Assembly: GCA_044351265.1 (NCBI GenBank)
Contig: JBILGC010000004.1
Span: 29,801 to 93,800 of the forward strand
DNA: 64,000 nt
Direction: 5' to 3'
Source: JAJTFA01 sp044351265
Lineage (GTDB): Bacteria > Bacteroidota > Bacteroidia > UKL13-3
A program made the translations under genes and the position numbers. Within the stretch, counting starts at the first letter, position 1. Each line of letters opens with the position of its first letter. Below the pieces are notes generated by a model. It was not told the DNA's origin. It was given only the letters and a program-made list of their open reading frames with translations, and ran no database searches. Of the stretch, positions 35,285-44,069 are shown in pieces.

Positions 35285-36880
35285 ATGACAACCAATGAGA
35301 TTGTAGAAAAGGTTTTGAGTAAGGCCGAGATGTCTTATGTAAACTTAACTGCAGCAGAACTTGTGCAGCATGCCATTATTAATGGAGAAGGTGTATTAAC
35401 CGATACCGGAGCTTTAATGGCAGACACAGGTGAATTTACCGGGCGCTCGCCAAAGGATAAATTTTCTGTATGCGATACTAAAACCGAAAATACGGTTTGG
35501 TGGGGTGATGTGAACCAAAAATTTGAACCGGCTAAGTTTGAATCTTTGCTAAACAAGGTATTGGAGCACTATGCTGGTAAAAAACTTTATGTAAGAGATG
35601 CTTATGCTTGTGCTGATCCAAGATACAAATTAAATATCCGCGTAATTAATGAAACTGCTTATCATAACTTGTTTTGCCACAATCTGTTTCTTCGCCCAAC
35701 TGCCCAGGATCTAGTTGATTTTAAACCGGAATGGCTAATACTCAATGCCCCGAGTTTTAAGGCTGATAAGGCTGTTGATGGCACACGGCAGCATAATTTT
35801 TCGATTATAGACTTCAGCAGGAAAATTATTCTTATCGGAGGCAGTGGTTATACCGGTGAAATGAAGAAAGGAATCTTTACGGTATTAAACTATATACTCC
35901 CTGAAGAGAAAGGTGTATTATCTATGCACTGCTCAGCCAATATTGGCAGAGATGGAGATACTGCTGTCTTTTTCGGACTATCAGGTACAGGTAAGACCAC
36001 GCTCTCGGCAGATCCGGAGCGCAAATTGATTGGTGATGATGAACATGGCTGGGCTGATAATAGTGTCTTTAACTTTGAAGGCGGATGCTATGCCAAGTGT
36101 GTTGATTTAACTAAGGAAAAAGAGCCTCAAATTTATGATGCTATCCGTTTTGGTTCGCTTGTTGAAAATACCCGTTTCTATGAAGGTACTTCTACGGTTG
36201 ATTATACCAATATTAGCGTTACGGAAAATACCCGAGCCGCTTATCCGATATATTTAATAGACAATATTGCAGTACCCTCTGTTGGTAAAGCACCAGATAA
36301 TATTTTCTTTTTAACTGCTGATGCTTTTGGTGTGCTGCCACCAATATCAAAATTAAATGCGGGTCAGGCTATGTATAGCTTTATAAGCGGATATACTGCT
36401 AAAGTTGCAGGTACGGAGGCGGGTGTAACAGAGCCACAGGCCACATTCTCTGCCTGTTTTGGCAAGGCGTTTTTGCCTTTACATCCAGGCAAGTATGCTA
36501 AAATGTTAGGTGAAAAATTAAAGGCAAATCCCAATATTAATGTTTGGCTGGTAAATACCGGCTGGACCGGTGGTCCTTATGGTGTGGGTTCACGTATGAA
36601 ATTGTCATATACAAGAGCCATGATTACTGCGGCTTTAGATGGTTCTTTAAACAAGGTTGGTTTTGAAGCGCATCCTGTATTTGGTTATATGATGCCATCA
36701 GCATGCCCAAATGTACCGGCAGAGTTGTTAAACCCTCGTAATACATGGGCAGATAAGTCTGCTTATGATGCACAATCTAACAAATTAGCTAATATGTTCG
36801 TATCTAACTTTGAGCAATTTGCAGCAGGCGTAGATGCAGAAATTTTGGCTGCTGCTCCAAAAGCAACGCAGAAAGCTTAA
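35285..36880 (+). CDS. pckA: Phosphoenolpyruvate carboxykinase (ATP)
   Basis: Gluconeogenic enzyme converting oxaloacetate and ATP to PEP, CO2 and ADP. It has 531 residues from the ATG at 35285; a TTG two codons upstream is less likely. The kinase-1a motif GLSGTGKTT is at 231-239. The substrate motif TGEFTGRSPKDKF, LSMHCSANIG, IGDDEHGW and the RFYEGTSTVDY-like segment are all present, typical of bacterial ATP-PEPCK. It is divergent from the ABC operon and followed by a strong bidirectional terminator. Confidence 0.97.
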   Translation: MTTNEIVEKVLSKAEMSYVNLTAAELVQHAIINGEGVLTDTGALMADTGEFTGRSPKDKFSVCDTKTENTVWWGDVNQKFEPAKFESLLNKVLEHYAGKKLYVRDAYACADPRYKLNIRVINETAYHNLFCHNLFLRPTAQDLVDFKPEWLILNAPSFKADKAVDGTRQHNFSIIDFSRKIILIGGSGYTGEMKKGIFTVLNYILPEEKGVLSMHCSANIGRDGDTAVFFGLSGTGKTTLSADPERKLIGDDEHGWADNSVFNFEGGCYAKCVDLTKEKEPQIYDAIRFGSLVENTRFYEGTSTVDYTNISVTENTRAAYPIYLIDNIAVPSVGKAPDNIFFLTADAFGVLPPISKLNAGQAMYSFISGYTAKVAGTEAGVTEPQATFSACFGKAFLPLHPGKYAKMLGEKLKANPNINVWLVNTGWTGGPYGVGSRMKLSYTRAMITAALDGSLNKVGFEAHPVFGYMMPSACPNVPAELLNPRNTWADKSAYDAQSNKLANMFVSNFEQFAAGVDAEILAAAPKATQKA

Positions 36881-36899
36881 ATATCCTTTGATTATCATT

Positions 36900-36937
36900 A
36901 AAAAATCCGCTGCAGAATTAACGGCAGCGGATTTTTT
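36900..36937. terminator. Bidirectional terminator between pckA and the protease gene
   Basis: A stem of about 13 bp (AAAAATCCGCTGC with GCAGCGGATTTTT) has a 10-base loop and is flanked by A-run and T-run. It can terminate pckA on the plus strand and the convergent subtilisin-like gene on the minus strand. Confidence 0.9.
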
Positions 36938-36957
36938 AATGGGCTAATATCTCGTGA

Positions 36958-38577
36958 CTATTTCTTGCTTTTGGCTTCAGCCATCTTAACGGCAGAATAT
37001 ACATTTACAATGCCACCTGTTCTGCAAAGAGATTTCATCGAAGCCGTTTTGGCTTTGCCACCAAAGAAGAAAAGTTTCTTCTTACCTGCCTTTGCTCCCG
37101 GTAGAACTACATTTCCATTAACAGGTATGGCAGAGGATATTAAAATTTGTTTTACTTCTGCTGCAGTAAATTGCGGATAGTATGATCGTATAATTGCAGC
37201 AACGCCTGCAGTTACAGGTGCAGCCATACTGGTTCCGTTATACGTATCATAGGCTGAGAAAGGAACGCAAGAGTAAATATCTACACCAGGGGCGAAAACA
37301 TCTACATTGCTTGTTCCAAAGTTAGAGAAAGATGCAGCTATGTATTTGCCACCTTTCCAGTTGGATGCACCTACTTCTATCCAACTGTCGGATTCTTTAC
37401 CATCATTAAATTTATCGGTTGGGTAATTAGATAAGGTATCTGTGTTTTTGCTATCATTTCCTGCAGCGTGTATCATGAGCACATCTTTACTTTGTGCATA
37501 CTTTATGGCTTCATCAACTGCAGACTTAAAAGGTGAATGTGATTTTCCAAAACTCATGTTAATAATACTTGCACCATTTTCTGCAGCATATCTGATAGCG
37601 TTGGCAACATCTTTATCTCTTTCATCACCATCAGGTACTACACGCAAAACCATAATTCTTACATTATCTGCTACTCCTTTCATACCAATATTGTTGGTTC
37701 TTACAGCCGCAATGATGCCGGCAACATGCGTACCATGCTCACCTTTAGGGCCGCTCACATAATTGCTTCCGTAATATCTTTCGTTTAGATCTTCATAATT
37801 ATCTCCAATCAATACCCTTGGGTTAAATTCAGTGTTATATCCAAACTTAACGCCTTTGGCAAAATAATTTATAGGCCCATCCAGTTCTTCAGCCAGAGGT
37901 TTTAATGAAGTACCTTTTTTAGCAAAGCTTTTAATCATGTTCAGAAACTGATTTTCCATCGGGTTTTCAAACTTGATATTGGCAAGTTGTTTTTCTGTTG
38001 GCTTATCTGTCCCTGTTTCTTTAATTACCTTATCAATTACATTCTTTATGGTTTCATATACTTCCAGCATTTTTTTCTGCTCTGAATATTTTGCTTCATA
38101 CTCTTTTTTCACAGAAAGATAGAATTCATAATCAGCCTTGCTTTGTTGATCTATTTTAAGAGGGTCAGTTGATGCATATTTCTTTTTATACATGTTATAT
38201 ACACGGGTTATTTCATAGGAATCTTCAACTACGTTGGTATCTTTACCTCCAATAAAACTCCATCCGTTAACGTCATCTACATAACCATTTTTGTCATCAT
38301 CAATACCATTGCCTGCGATTTCATTTTTATTAATCCAGATCACCTCTTTCAAATCTTCATGATTAACCTCTGTTCCCCCATCAATTACTGCTACAACCAC
38401 AGTTTTAGAGGGTTTGCCTTTTAGCAATTCATTGTAAGCGCGTTCTGTGCTAACCCCCGGTATTTTATCTGCCTTTTGGTCTAGATTAAACCAATTAGGT
38501 GGTGCAGATTTTTGCGCGTAGCTGAAAATGGAAATAAGTGCCATGAAGGCAATAAGAACTAATTTTTTGGTGTACAT
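36958..38577 (-). CDS. Subtilisin-like S8 serine protease
   Basis: A 539-residue exported protease with signal peptide about 1-21 (LVLIAFMALISIFSYAQ). The catalytic triad is visible: Asp66 in VVAVIDGGTEV, His281 in GEHGTHVAG and Ser450 in NGTSMAAPVTAG. The oxyanion Asn374 is in AAGND. Between Asp and His is a long insertion (about 110-270) rich in Lys/Glu helices, unusual for a minimal subtilase and characteristic of a Bacteroidota S8 subgroup. No T9SS C-terminal sorting domain is seen, so it is likely periplasmic or anchored otherwise. Confidence 0.93.
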   Translation of the reverse strand: MYTKKLVLIAFMALISIFSYAQKSAPPNWFNLDQKADKIPGVSTERAYNELLKGKPSKTVVVAVIDGGTEVNHEDLKEVIWINKNEIAGNGIDDDKNGYVDDVNGWSFIGGKDTNVVEDSYEITRVYNMYKKKYASTDPLKIDQQSKADYEFYLSVKKEYEAKYSEQKKMLEVYETIKNVIDKVIKETGTDKPTEKQLANIKFENPMENQFLNMIKSFAKKGTSLKPLAEELDGPINYFAKGVKFGYNTEFNPRVLIGDNYEDLNERYYGSNYVSGPKGEHGTHVAGIIAAVRTNNIGMKGVADNVRIMVLRVVPDGDERDKDVANAIRYAAENGASIINMSFGKSHSPFKSAVDEAIKYAQSKDVLMIHAAGNDSKNTDTLSNYPTDKFNDGKESDSWIEVGASNWKGGKYIAASFSNFGTSNVDVFAPGVDIYSCVPFSAYDTYNGTSMAAPVTAGVAAIIRSYYPQFTAAEVKQILISSAIPVNGNVVLPGAKAGKKKLFFFGGKAKTASMKSLCRTGGIVNVYSAVKMAEAKSKK

Positions 38578-38649
38578 AGGTAAATGATTGTTTTATCAAA
38601 AGTAATTGAAAGAAATCAATTGAGTGTAGTTCTTCTATATATGGTTAAA

Positions 38650-39009
38650 TTAGCGTGTTAAACGCAAAATTTCATTGATAACATTTTCGCTACGGGCAAT
38701 CCAGCCTTTATTGTTGCACACAACGATTGGTCTTTCCATTAATGCAGGATAAATTGCTATTGCTTCAATCAGTTCAGCTTCGCTCAATTGTTTGTTGGCA
38801 AATTGGGTTTGCCATACCAACTCTTTCTTTCTGATAATTGCTTCTGCCGGTAAGTTAAGTTTATGCATCAACTCCTTAATTTCTTGCTTATTAAGTGGTT
38901 GTTTCTGATATTCTATGATTTGTATGCTTTTGAAAGCTCTTTTTATGGAATCAAGGGCGTTTCTGCTTTTGCTGCAGCGGCTATGATGGTATACTGTTAC
39001 ATGCATCAA
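38650..39009 (-). CDS. arsC: Arsenate reductase family protein (ArsC/Spx-like)
   Basis: A 119-residue thioredoxin-fold protein with catalytic Cys12 in HHSRCSKSRNAL, QKQPLNKQEI and the conserved RPIVV segment with its Arg. These are typical of glutaredoxin-coupled ArsC, which reduces arsenate to arsenite. Relatives such as YffB have other roles. There is no arsB, arsR or acr3 nearby, so an arsenic role is not supported by context. The minus-strand sRNA candidates lie upstream (39.14-39.39 kb). Confidence 0.85.
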   Translation of the reverse strand: MMHVTVYHHSRCSKSRNALDSIKRAFKSIQIIEYQKQPLNKQEIKELMHKLNLPAEAIIRKKELVWQTQFANKQLSEAELIEAIAIYPALMERPIVVCNNKGWIARSENVINEILRLTR

Positions 39010-39136
39010 ACAAAATTAAAAAAAGTTTAGAAGCTTTTATGGCTTAATACAAGCTATTTGAAAAACAGTATAGATTTCTTGGATTAACTTAATTTCTTCT
39101 GTTAGATGACCAGTGAATTGTATTTTACTTAAACAC

Positions 39137-39224
39137 AAAACCCCCGTTACCGGGGGCTTTGCAACCTAAGAAAATTGACCCTTACCCAAAAGCAATTAAT
39201 CTAATTGCCTTATAAAGTAAAGAC
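39137..39224 (-). ncRNA. Candidate small RNA A (tandem copy, ~88 nt)
   Basis: On the minus strand, promoter TTG (39253-39255), 16 bases, TACTTTTG (39229-39236). The transcript would start near 39224. It contains a hairpin GCAATTA/TAATTGC (39192-39208), then the block GGTAAGGGTCAATTTTCTTA, and ends at terminator stem CCCCCG/CGGGGG (39141-39156) plus a TTTT run. Same architecture and block as candidate B 170 bp upstream. No ORF. I do not recognise an Rfam family. Confidence 0.55.
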
Positions 39225-39228
39225 TATA

Positions 39229-39255
39229 CAAAAGTAGCTATGGTAGGGAGTCCAA
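39229..39255 (-). promoter_or_regulatory. Promoter of small RNA candidate A
   Basis: TTG-N16-TACTTTTG on the minus strand. The -7 box fits TAnnTTTG exactly; the spacer is one base shorter than the usual minimum. Confidence 0.5.
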
Positions 39256-39301
39256 GTAATTATTTTTGATGAACGGGAAAAAGTAAATTTGATTGGTATA
39301 T

Positions 39302-39393
39302 AAAAAATGGAGCCCCCGAAAAGAGGGCTCCACTAGCCTATGAAACAATTGCACCTCTACTCATTGATGCAATACTTTATTGTTAATAATTAG
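39302..39393 (-). ncRNA. Candidate small RNA B (tandem copy, ~92 nt)
   Basis: On the minus strand, promoter TTG (39429-39431), 23 bases, TAGATTTG (39398-39405). The transcript would start near 39393. It has a hairpin CAATA/TATTG (39370-39382), the block AGTAGAGGTGCAATTGTTTC then ATAGG, and a terminator stem GGAGCCC/GGGCTCC (39309-39331) followed by six T. The block aligns with that of candidate A at the same place relative to promoter and terminator. Confidence 0.6.
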
Positions 39394-39397
39394 AATA

Positions 39398-39431
39398 CAA
39401 ATCTAAAACCATTAATAGATTATTTTATCAA
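39398..39431 (-). promoter_or_regulatory. Promoter of small RNA candidate B
   Basis: TTG-N23-TAGATTTG on the minus strand, at the long end of the spacer range. It lies downstream of the RND gene stop (39483), so B can be transcribed independently. Confidence 0.5.
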
Positions 39432-39482
39432 ATGACTTGTAAATTTTCTGCAAGTATTTTCTAAATGCAGGTTATTAAATGA

Positions 39483-42400
39483 TTATTTATTTGATGATTT
39501 GAAGCCAATTTTCTCTTTCAGTTTTTCATTTAGAAACAACATTACCGGAACAAGAATCAAGGTTAGAAATGTTGCAAAACCTAATCCAAAAATCATGGTC
39601 CATGAAAGGGGGCCCCAAAATGCCACGCTGTCTCCTCCAAAAAATATGTGAGGGTTTCCTTCGCTAAATAGTTTTACAAAATCTATGTTTAAGCCAACGG
39701 CCAGAGGCACTAATCCTAAAATAGTTGCAGTTGCAGTTAGCAATACTGGAGTCATACGTGTTCTTCCGGCTTCTACCAATGCTTCTTTAAGTGGCATGCC
39801 TTGTTTTAATAGTATTTCAGTAAATTCTACCAATAGAATCCCATTTCTAACAACTATACCGGCCAGTGCAACTATTCCAACGCCTGTCATAATAATAGAG
39901 ATTTCCATCTTAAATATAGAGAAGCCAAGCAATACACCAATAAGTGAGAGCAAAATTTCACTTAAAATAATAATAGGTTTAGAGATAGAGTTGAACTGTG
40001 TTACCAAAATAAGAAATATTAATCCAAGGGCTACCAGCAAGGCTTTGCCTAAAAATGCACCTGTTTCTTTTTGCTCTTCTTGTTCGCCTCCCATTCTAGC
40101 AGTTACGCCTTCTGGCAGCGGATAACGCTTAATAATTTTATCTATTTTGTTTACGATTTCATTTGCATTGTAGCCGGTTAATACGTTCGATGCAATGGTA
40201 ATCATGGGCTTTTCATTTGTTCTTTTAATTCCTCCAAAAGTGTTATTGTATTGAATACCTGCAACTGAGGATAAAGGAATTTGTCTGATTTGTCCGCCCA
40301 TATTCATATCTCTGAACGTTATTTTCATATTCATAATGGCATTCATATTAGAGCGTTGATCTTTTCTTGCCCTGATTTGAATGGGGTATTCATCATTGGC
40401 ATCCTTAAACTTGCTAGGTTTATCTAAGCCAAATACCGCCTTTCTTAATTCCATGCCAATTTGCGCTGTGCTAATGCCTTCGCGGTTTGCACGCTCTCTG
40501 TCAACCATCACCAATACTTCCGGTTTATTTGATTGCACGTCCGATTTTAGTTCTTCAACTCCGGGAATCTGAAGCGAATCAAGATAGTGTTTAAGTTCAG
40601 CAGCTGTTTTTACCAGAGAGTCAATTTTATCTCCTGTTATTTCAATAGCAATCGGCTTGCCTGTTGGCGGGCCGCCTTTTTCTTGTTCTACAATTATCTC
40701 TGCTCCCGGAATGCCTTTTACTTCATTACGAATTAAGTCCATGTACTTGGCAGTTGACTCTCCATTTCTTTTGGCAAACTCAACAAAAGCCACTGTTACT
40801 TTTCCTAGATGTGGATTTGCATTAAAGTTTGTTTCAAATTGCTGTGGATCTCCGGCACCAACTGCTACGTTTGAAATCACAGATTCAACCAGTGAATTGT
40901 TTTCACCAACCACTTTATAAACACGATCTTCTACAATTTTTGTTATCGAATCAGTGTAGGCCTGATGTGTGCCTATGGGCAATGTGATGTAAGTATAAAT
41001 AAAGTTTGGCTCTGCCTGAGGAAAAAACACCACCTTAGGTGAACGTATTCCTGTAAAAACAATGGTTATAAAAAACAATGCTATAGTTCCCAATACCATC
41101 CATATGGGGTTCTTTTTATAAAGTGTCCACTCAATAAATTGCTTATATTTATATTGAACTTTTGGCCACGTTCTATCCTGAAAGTACTTAATCCATTTAT
41201 GCAGCACAAATCGGTTAAGTGTGTATAAACCAAATAAAGTAATGATGAAATTACCGAAACCAATATTGCCTCCCAGATAGGATAGCAGTGCCACCACACC
41301 AAAAATAATTCCCGTGATTTTATATTTTTTGTTATTTCTTCTTTCCTTTTCTTCCTCTTCATGTGTCTTCATGAAATCAACCGCAAAAACCGGATTGATG
41401 ATATAAGCAACAACAAGCGATGCAAGAAGCGTTACAATAAGCGTAACCGGAAGGAAGAACATAAACTTTCCGATTACTCCTTGCCAGAATGCCAATGGCA
41501 CAAAAGGAGCAAGTGTGGTCATGGTTCCTGAAAATACAGGTAGAAATACTTCTCCTGCAGCTAGTTTCGCAGCTTTTTTTATCGGCATTTTACCATTGCC
41601 AAAAATACGGTGTGTGTTTTCTATCACCACAATGGCATCATCAACTACGATACCCAACGCAAGCAAGAAGGAAAATAGAACGATGAAGTTTAGTTTAAAT
41701 CCGATTACAGGGAAAACCAAAAAGGCAACGGCACAAGAGAGTGGCACTGACATTGCAACGAATATGGCGTTGGTTGCGCCCATGAAAAACATGAGTATAA
41801 GGGTAACAAGGATAAAGCCAATAATGATGGTGTTGATTAGATCATGAAGCGTTACGCGTGTCTTTTCTGATTGATCACCGGTTATGGTTACTTTTAACCC
41901 TGGAGGAAAAATATCTGACTCATATTTCTTAGAAATTGCAGTAATCTTATCTGATGCTTCAAGCAAATTTTCCCCACCTCTTTTTATAATATTGAGTGTG
42001 ATTACGTTTTTATGATCCAGTCGGGCGTAACTTTCCTTTTCTTTAAAATCATCTTTAATCTCGGCTATGTCTTTTAAGTAAACGGTAGCACCGGTTGCAC
42101 CTCTGATTACAATATCGCCAAGTTTTTTTGCATCTTTATATTGGCCAATTATATTGATTGATCTTTTAATGCCATCCATATCAATTGATCCACCTGAAAT
42201 GGTAACATTTTCGCTAGCTATGCCACGGTTAATGTCGTCAAAGGTGATATTGGCTATTTCAGCCTTCATTAAATCTATATTAATCTGAATTTCTCTTTCT
42301 AAAGCACCCACCATATCAGCGCGTGTTATTTCCTTTAGCCCTTCAATCTCATCCTTCAGTTCATCGGCATATTTTTTCATTTTATCCAATGGTAAGTCAC

Positions 42401-42857
42401 CGGATATATGAACATTCATAATGGGAATCTGAGACACATCAATATCTGTTACGCGGGGATCATCCGGCAAATTATCGGGTAGATCTTTTTTAGCTTTATC
42501 AACGGCATCTTTTACACGCTGCAATGCCAAATCAACATTTTGGTCAGTATTGAATTCAACATTAACAATTGCAAAATCTTGTACGGAGTTACTCTTTATC
42601 TTCTTTACTCCGGTTATGGTTTTCAGCTGCTTTTCAAGCGGCTTGGTAACTAGTTGTTCCATATCCTTTGGCGAGGTTCCCGGATAAATGGTGGTGATAA
42701 GTATGCTTGGGAACTTCACTTCAGGAAATTGCTCCTTGGGTAAGCCAATATAGGAGAACAGGCCTGCCAATGTTATGATAATGGTAAGTATGTAAATACT
42801 TGTTTTATTATCAATTGACCAGCTTGATGGCTTAAATTCTTTTTCTAGGTCCTTCAT
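39483..42857 (-). CDS. RND efflux transporter (AcrB/HAE family inner-membrane pump)
   Basis: A 1124-residue proton-driven exporter. After a TM helix (IYILTIIITLAGLFSYIGLP) comes the large porter domain, then TM bundles with LALGIVVDDAIVVIENTHRI, the TM4 motif with the paired Asp residues used in proton relay. The second repeat ends with GLVPLAVGLNIDF. An extra hydrophobic insertion (around 510-610) and a Lys-rich loop lie between the halves. Substrate unknown (multidrug or lipid-like). Last gene of the tetR-tolC-mfp-rnd operon. Confidence 0.93.
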   Translation of the reverse strand: MKDLEKEFKPSSWSIDNKTSIYILTIIITLAGLFSYIGLPKEQFPEVKFPSILITTIYPGTSPKDMEQLVTKPLEKQLKTITGVKKIKSNSVQDFAIVNVEFNTDQNVDLALQRVKDAVDKAKKDLPDNLPDDPRVTDIDVSQIPIMNVHISGDLPLDKMKKYADELKDEIEGLKEITRADMVGALEREIQINIDLMKAEIANITFDDINRGIASENVTISGGSIDMDGIKRSINIIGQYKDAKKLGDIVIRGATGATVYLKDIAEIKDDFKEKESYARLDHKNVITLNIIKRGGENLLEASDKITAISKKYESDIFPPGLKVTITGDQSEKTRVTLHDLINTIIIGFILVTLILMFFMGATNAIFVAMSVPLSCAVAFLVFPVIGFKLNFIVLFSFLLALGIVVDDAIVVIENTHRIFGNGKMPIKKAAKLAAGEVFLPVFSGTMTTLAPFVPLAFWQGVIGKFMFFLPVTLIVTLLASLVVAYIINPVFAVDFMKTHEEEEKERRNNKKYKITGIIFGVVALLSYLGGNIGFGNFIITLFGLYTLNRFVLHKWIKYFQDRTWPKVQYKYKQFIEWTLYKKNPIWMVLGTIALFFITIVFTGIRSPKVVFFPQAEPNFIYTYITLPIGTHQAYTDSITKIVEDRVYKVVGENNSLVESVISNVAVGAGDPQQFETNFNANPHLGKVTVAFVEFAKRNGESTAKYMDLIRNEVKGIPGAEIIVEQEKGGPPTGKPIAIEITGDKIDSLVKTAAELKHYLDSLQIPGVEELKSDVQSNKPEVLVMVDRERANREGISTAQIGMELRKAVFGLDKPSKFKDANDEYPIQIRARKDQRSNMNAIMNMKITFRDMNMGGQIRQIPLSSVAGIQYNNTFGGIKRTNEKPMITIASNVLTGYNANEIVNKIDKIIKRYPLPEGVTARMGGEQEEQKETGAFLGKALLVALGLIFLILVTQFNSISKPIIILSEILLSLIGVLLGFSIFKMEISIIMTGVGIVALAGIVVRNGILLVEFTEILLKQGMPLKEALVEAGRTRMTPVLLTATATILGLVPLAVGLNIDFVKLFSEGNPHIFFGGDSVAFWGPLSWTMIFGLGFATFLTLILVPVMLFLNEKLKEKIGFKSSNK

Positions 42858-42893
42858 AAATTAGTTTTAACAGATGTGATGGTATAACCCTGA

Positions 42894-44033
42894 TTAAAAT
42901 TTTATTGACTGATTTTCTGTGAGGTCTTGAAATCCTGTTGTAATAAGTAAATCACCTTCAGTTAACCCACTCAGAATTTCTGCCTTGTCGTGATACATGG
43001 AGCCAACAACTACTTCACGTTTTTGTGCAATCGTTTTTAGACCATTTTTCACTGCCACATATACCACCTCCTTGCCATCTACTTTTTGTATGGTGTTAAC
43101 CGGTACAACCATTGCATTGCTCTTTTTATAATCAATAATCTTGATTTGAGTTACCATATTTGGTCGATAAACATTTTCTGAGGGCAGGTATATTTCAATT
43201 CCGAATGTTCTGCTCATCGGGTGAATTACCTTTGCAGTATAGCTTACTGTTGATTTAACTTTTTTATTTATATCAGGGAAAAATAGCAAGGCTTCGTCTC
43301 CTGATTTTACAGCACTGGCATAAGATTCAGATATGTCTGCTACTACTTTTAGTTTTCCAAAATTTACAACCCTGATGGCCGGTACACCCGGGGCAACTGT
43401 TTGACCGGTTTTGATGTATACTTCATCAACGGTTCCTGCTATAGGCGCAATTACACGATACATTTTTTCCGTTTCAATCAGTGAATTCATTTGCTGTTCC
43501 AAGGCTTCCTTGTTGGTCTTTGCTTGAAGATATTGAATCTCAGTGCCAACTTTTTGCTCCCAAAGATTTTTCTGTTTGTTAAACAATTCTGTAGCCAGCC
43601 TCAGGTTTGTTTTAAGGCCTTCTATTTGTGCATCAATTATTTCATGTTCAATTTCAGCAAGTGTTTGTCCTTGTTTCACAGCATCGCCTGCCTTTACATA
43701 AACCCTATTAATACTTCCGGCCATTTTAGCGGTAAGGGTAACATTTTCATCGCCATCTACATTGCCTTGCACATCAATACTGTGTTCAAATATTTGTGGC
43801 ATTAAAGGCGTAACAGCAATAAATTTAGATTTGCTGTCATCGGCTTTTGTAGAATCTCCCATTGAAGCAATTTCAAGTTCAAGCGTCTTAATTTTATCTT
43901 CAATTGTTGCTTGCTCAGATTTAAGTTTTTCGATAGCAGCTTTCTTCTGCTCTAAAGTTGATTGTCCTTGGCCGCAAGAGATAATTGTAGTAAGCGCTGA
44001 TAATCCTGCCAGCAGTACGAGTAAATTTTTCAT
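42894..44033 (-). CDS. RND membrane fusion lipoprotein (AcrA-like)
   Basis: A 379-residue periplasmic adaptor lipoprotein. The start at 44033 gives MKNLLVLLAGLSALTTIISC with the lipobox; an ATG eight codons upstream is possible. A coiled coil (EQKKAAIEKLKSEQATIEDK) precedes the lipoyl half (VYVKAGDAVKQGQTLAEIEH), an alpha-hairpin, the second lipoyl half (YRVIAPIAGTVDEVYIKTGQ) and the beta-barrel and membrane-proximal domains. Works with the RND pump downstream and TolC upstream. Confidence 0.9.
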   Translation of the reverse strand: MKNLLVLLAGLSALTTIISCGQGQSTLEQKKAAIEKLKSEQATIEDKIKTLELEIASMGDSTKADDSKSKFIAVTPLMPQIFEHSIDVQGNVDGDENVTLTAKMAGSINRVYVKAGDAVKQGQTLAEIEHEIIDAQIEGLKTNLRLATELFNKQKNLWEQKVGTEIQYLQAKTNKEALEQQMNSLIETEKMYRVIAPIAGTVDEVYIKTGQTVAPGVPAIRVVNFGKLKVVADISESYASAVKSGDEALLFFPDINKKVKSTVSYTAKVIHPMSRTFGIEIYLPSENVYRPNMVTQIKIIDYKKSNAMVVPVNTIQKVDGKEVVYVAVKNGLKTIAQKREVVVGSMYHDKAEILSGLTEGDLLITTGFQDLTENQSIKF

Positions 44034-44069
44034 ATATATTTTATTTGATATTTGCATTAGTTAAAGTGG

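Larger units (their letters stand above)
39010..39482. other. Intergenic region between arsC and the RND efflux gene holding two tandem RNA-like elements
   Basis: About 470 bases with no ORF. The stretch 39137-39431 is organised as two successive units on the minus strand. Each has TTG-spacer-TAnnTTTGTAT, a short hairpin, a shared block of about 20 bases, then a terminator hairpin with T-run. The remaining 39010-39136 is AT-rich with a possible arsC -7 box (TAATTTTG) close to the arsC start. Confidence 0.8.
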
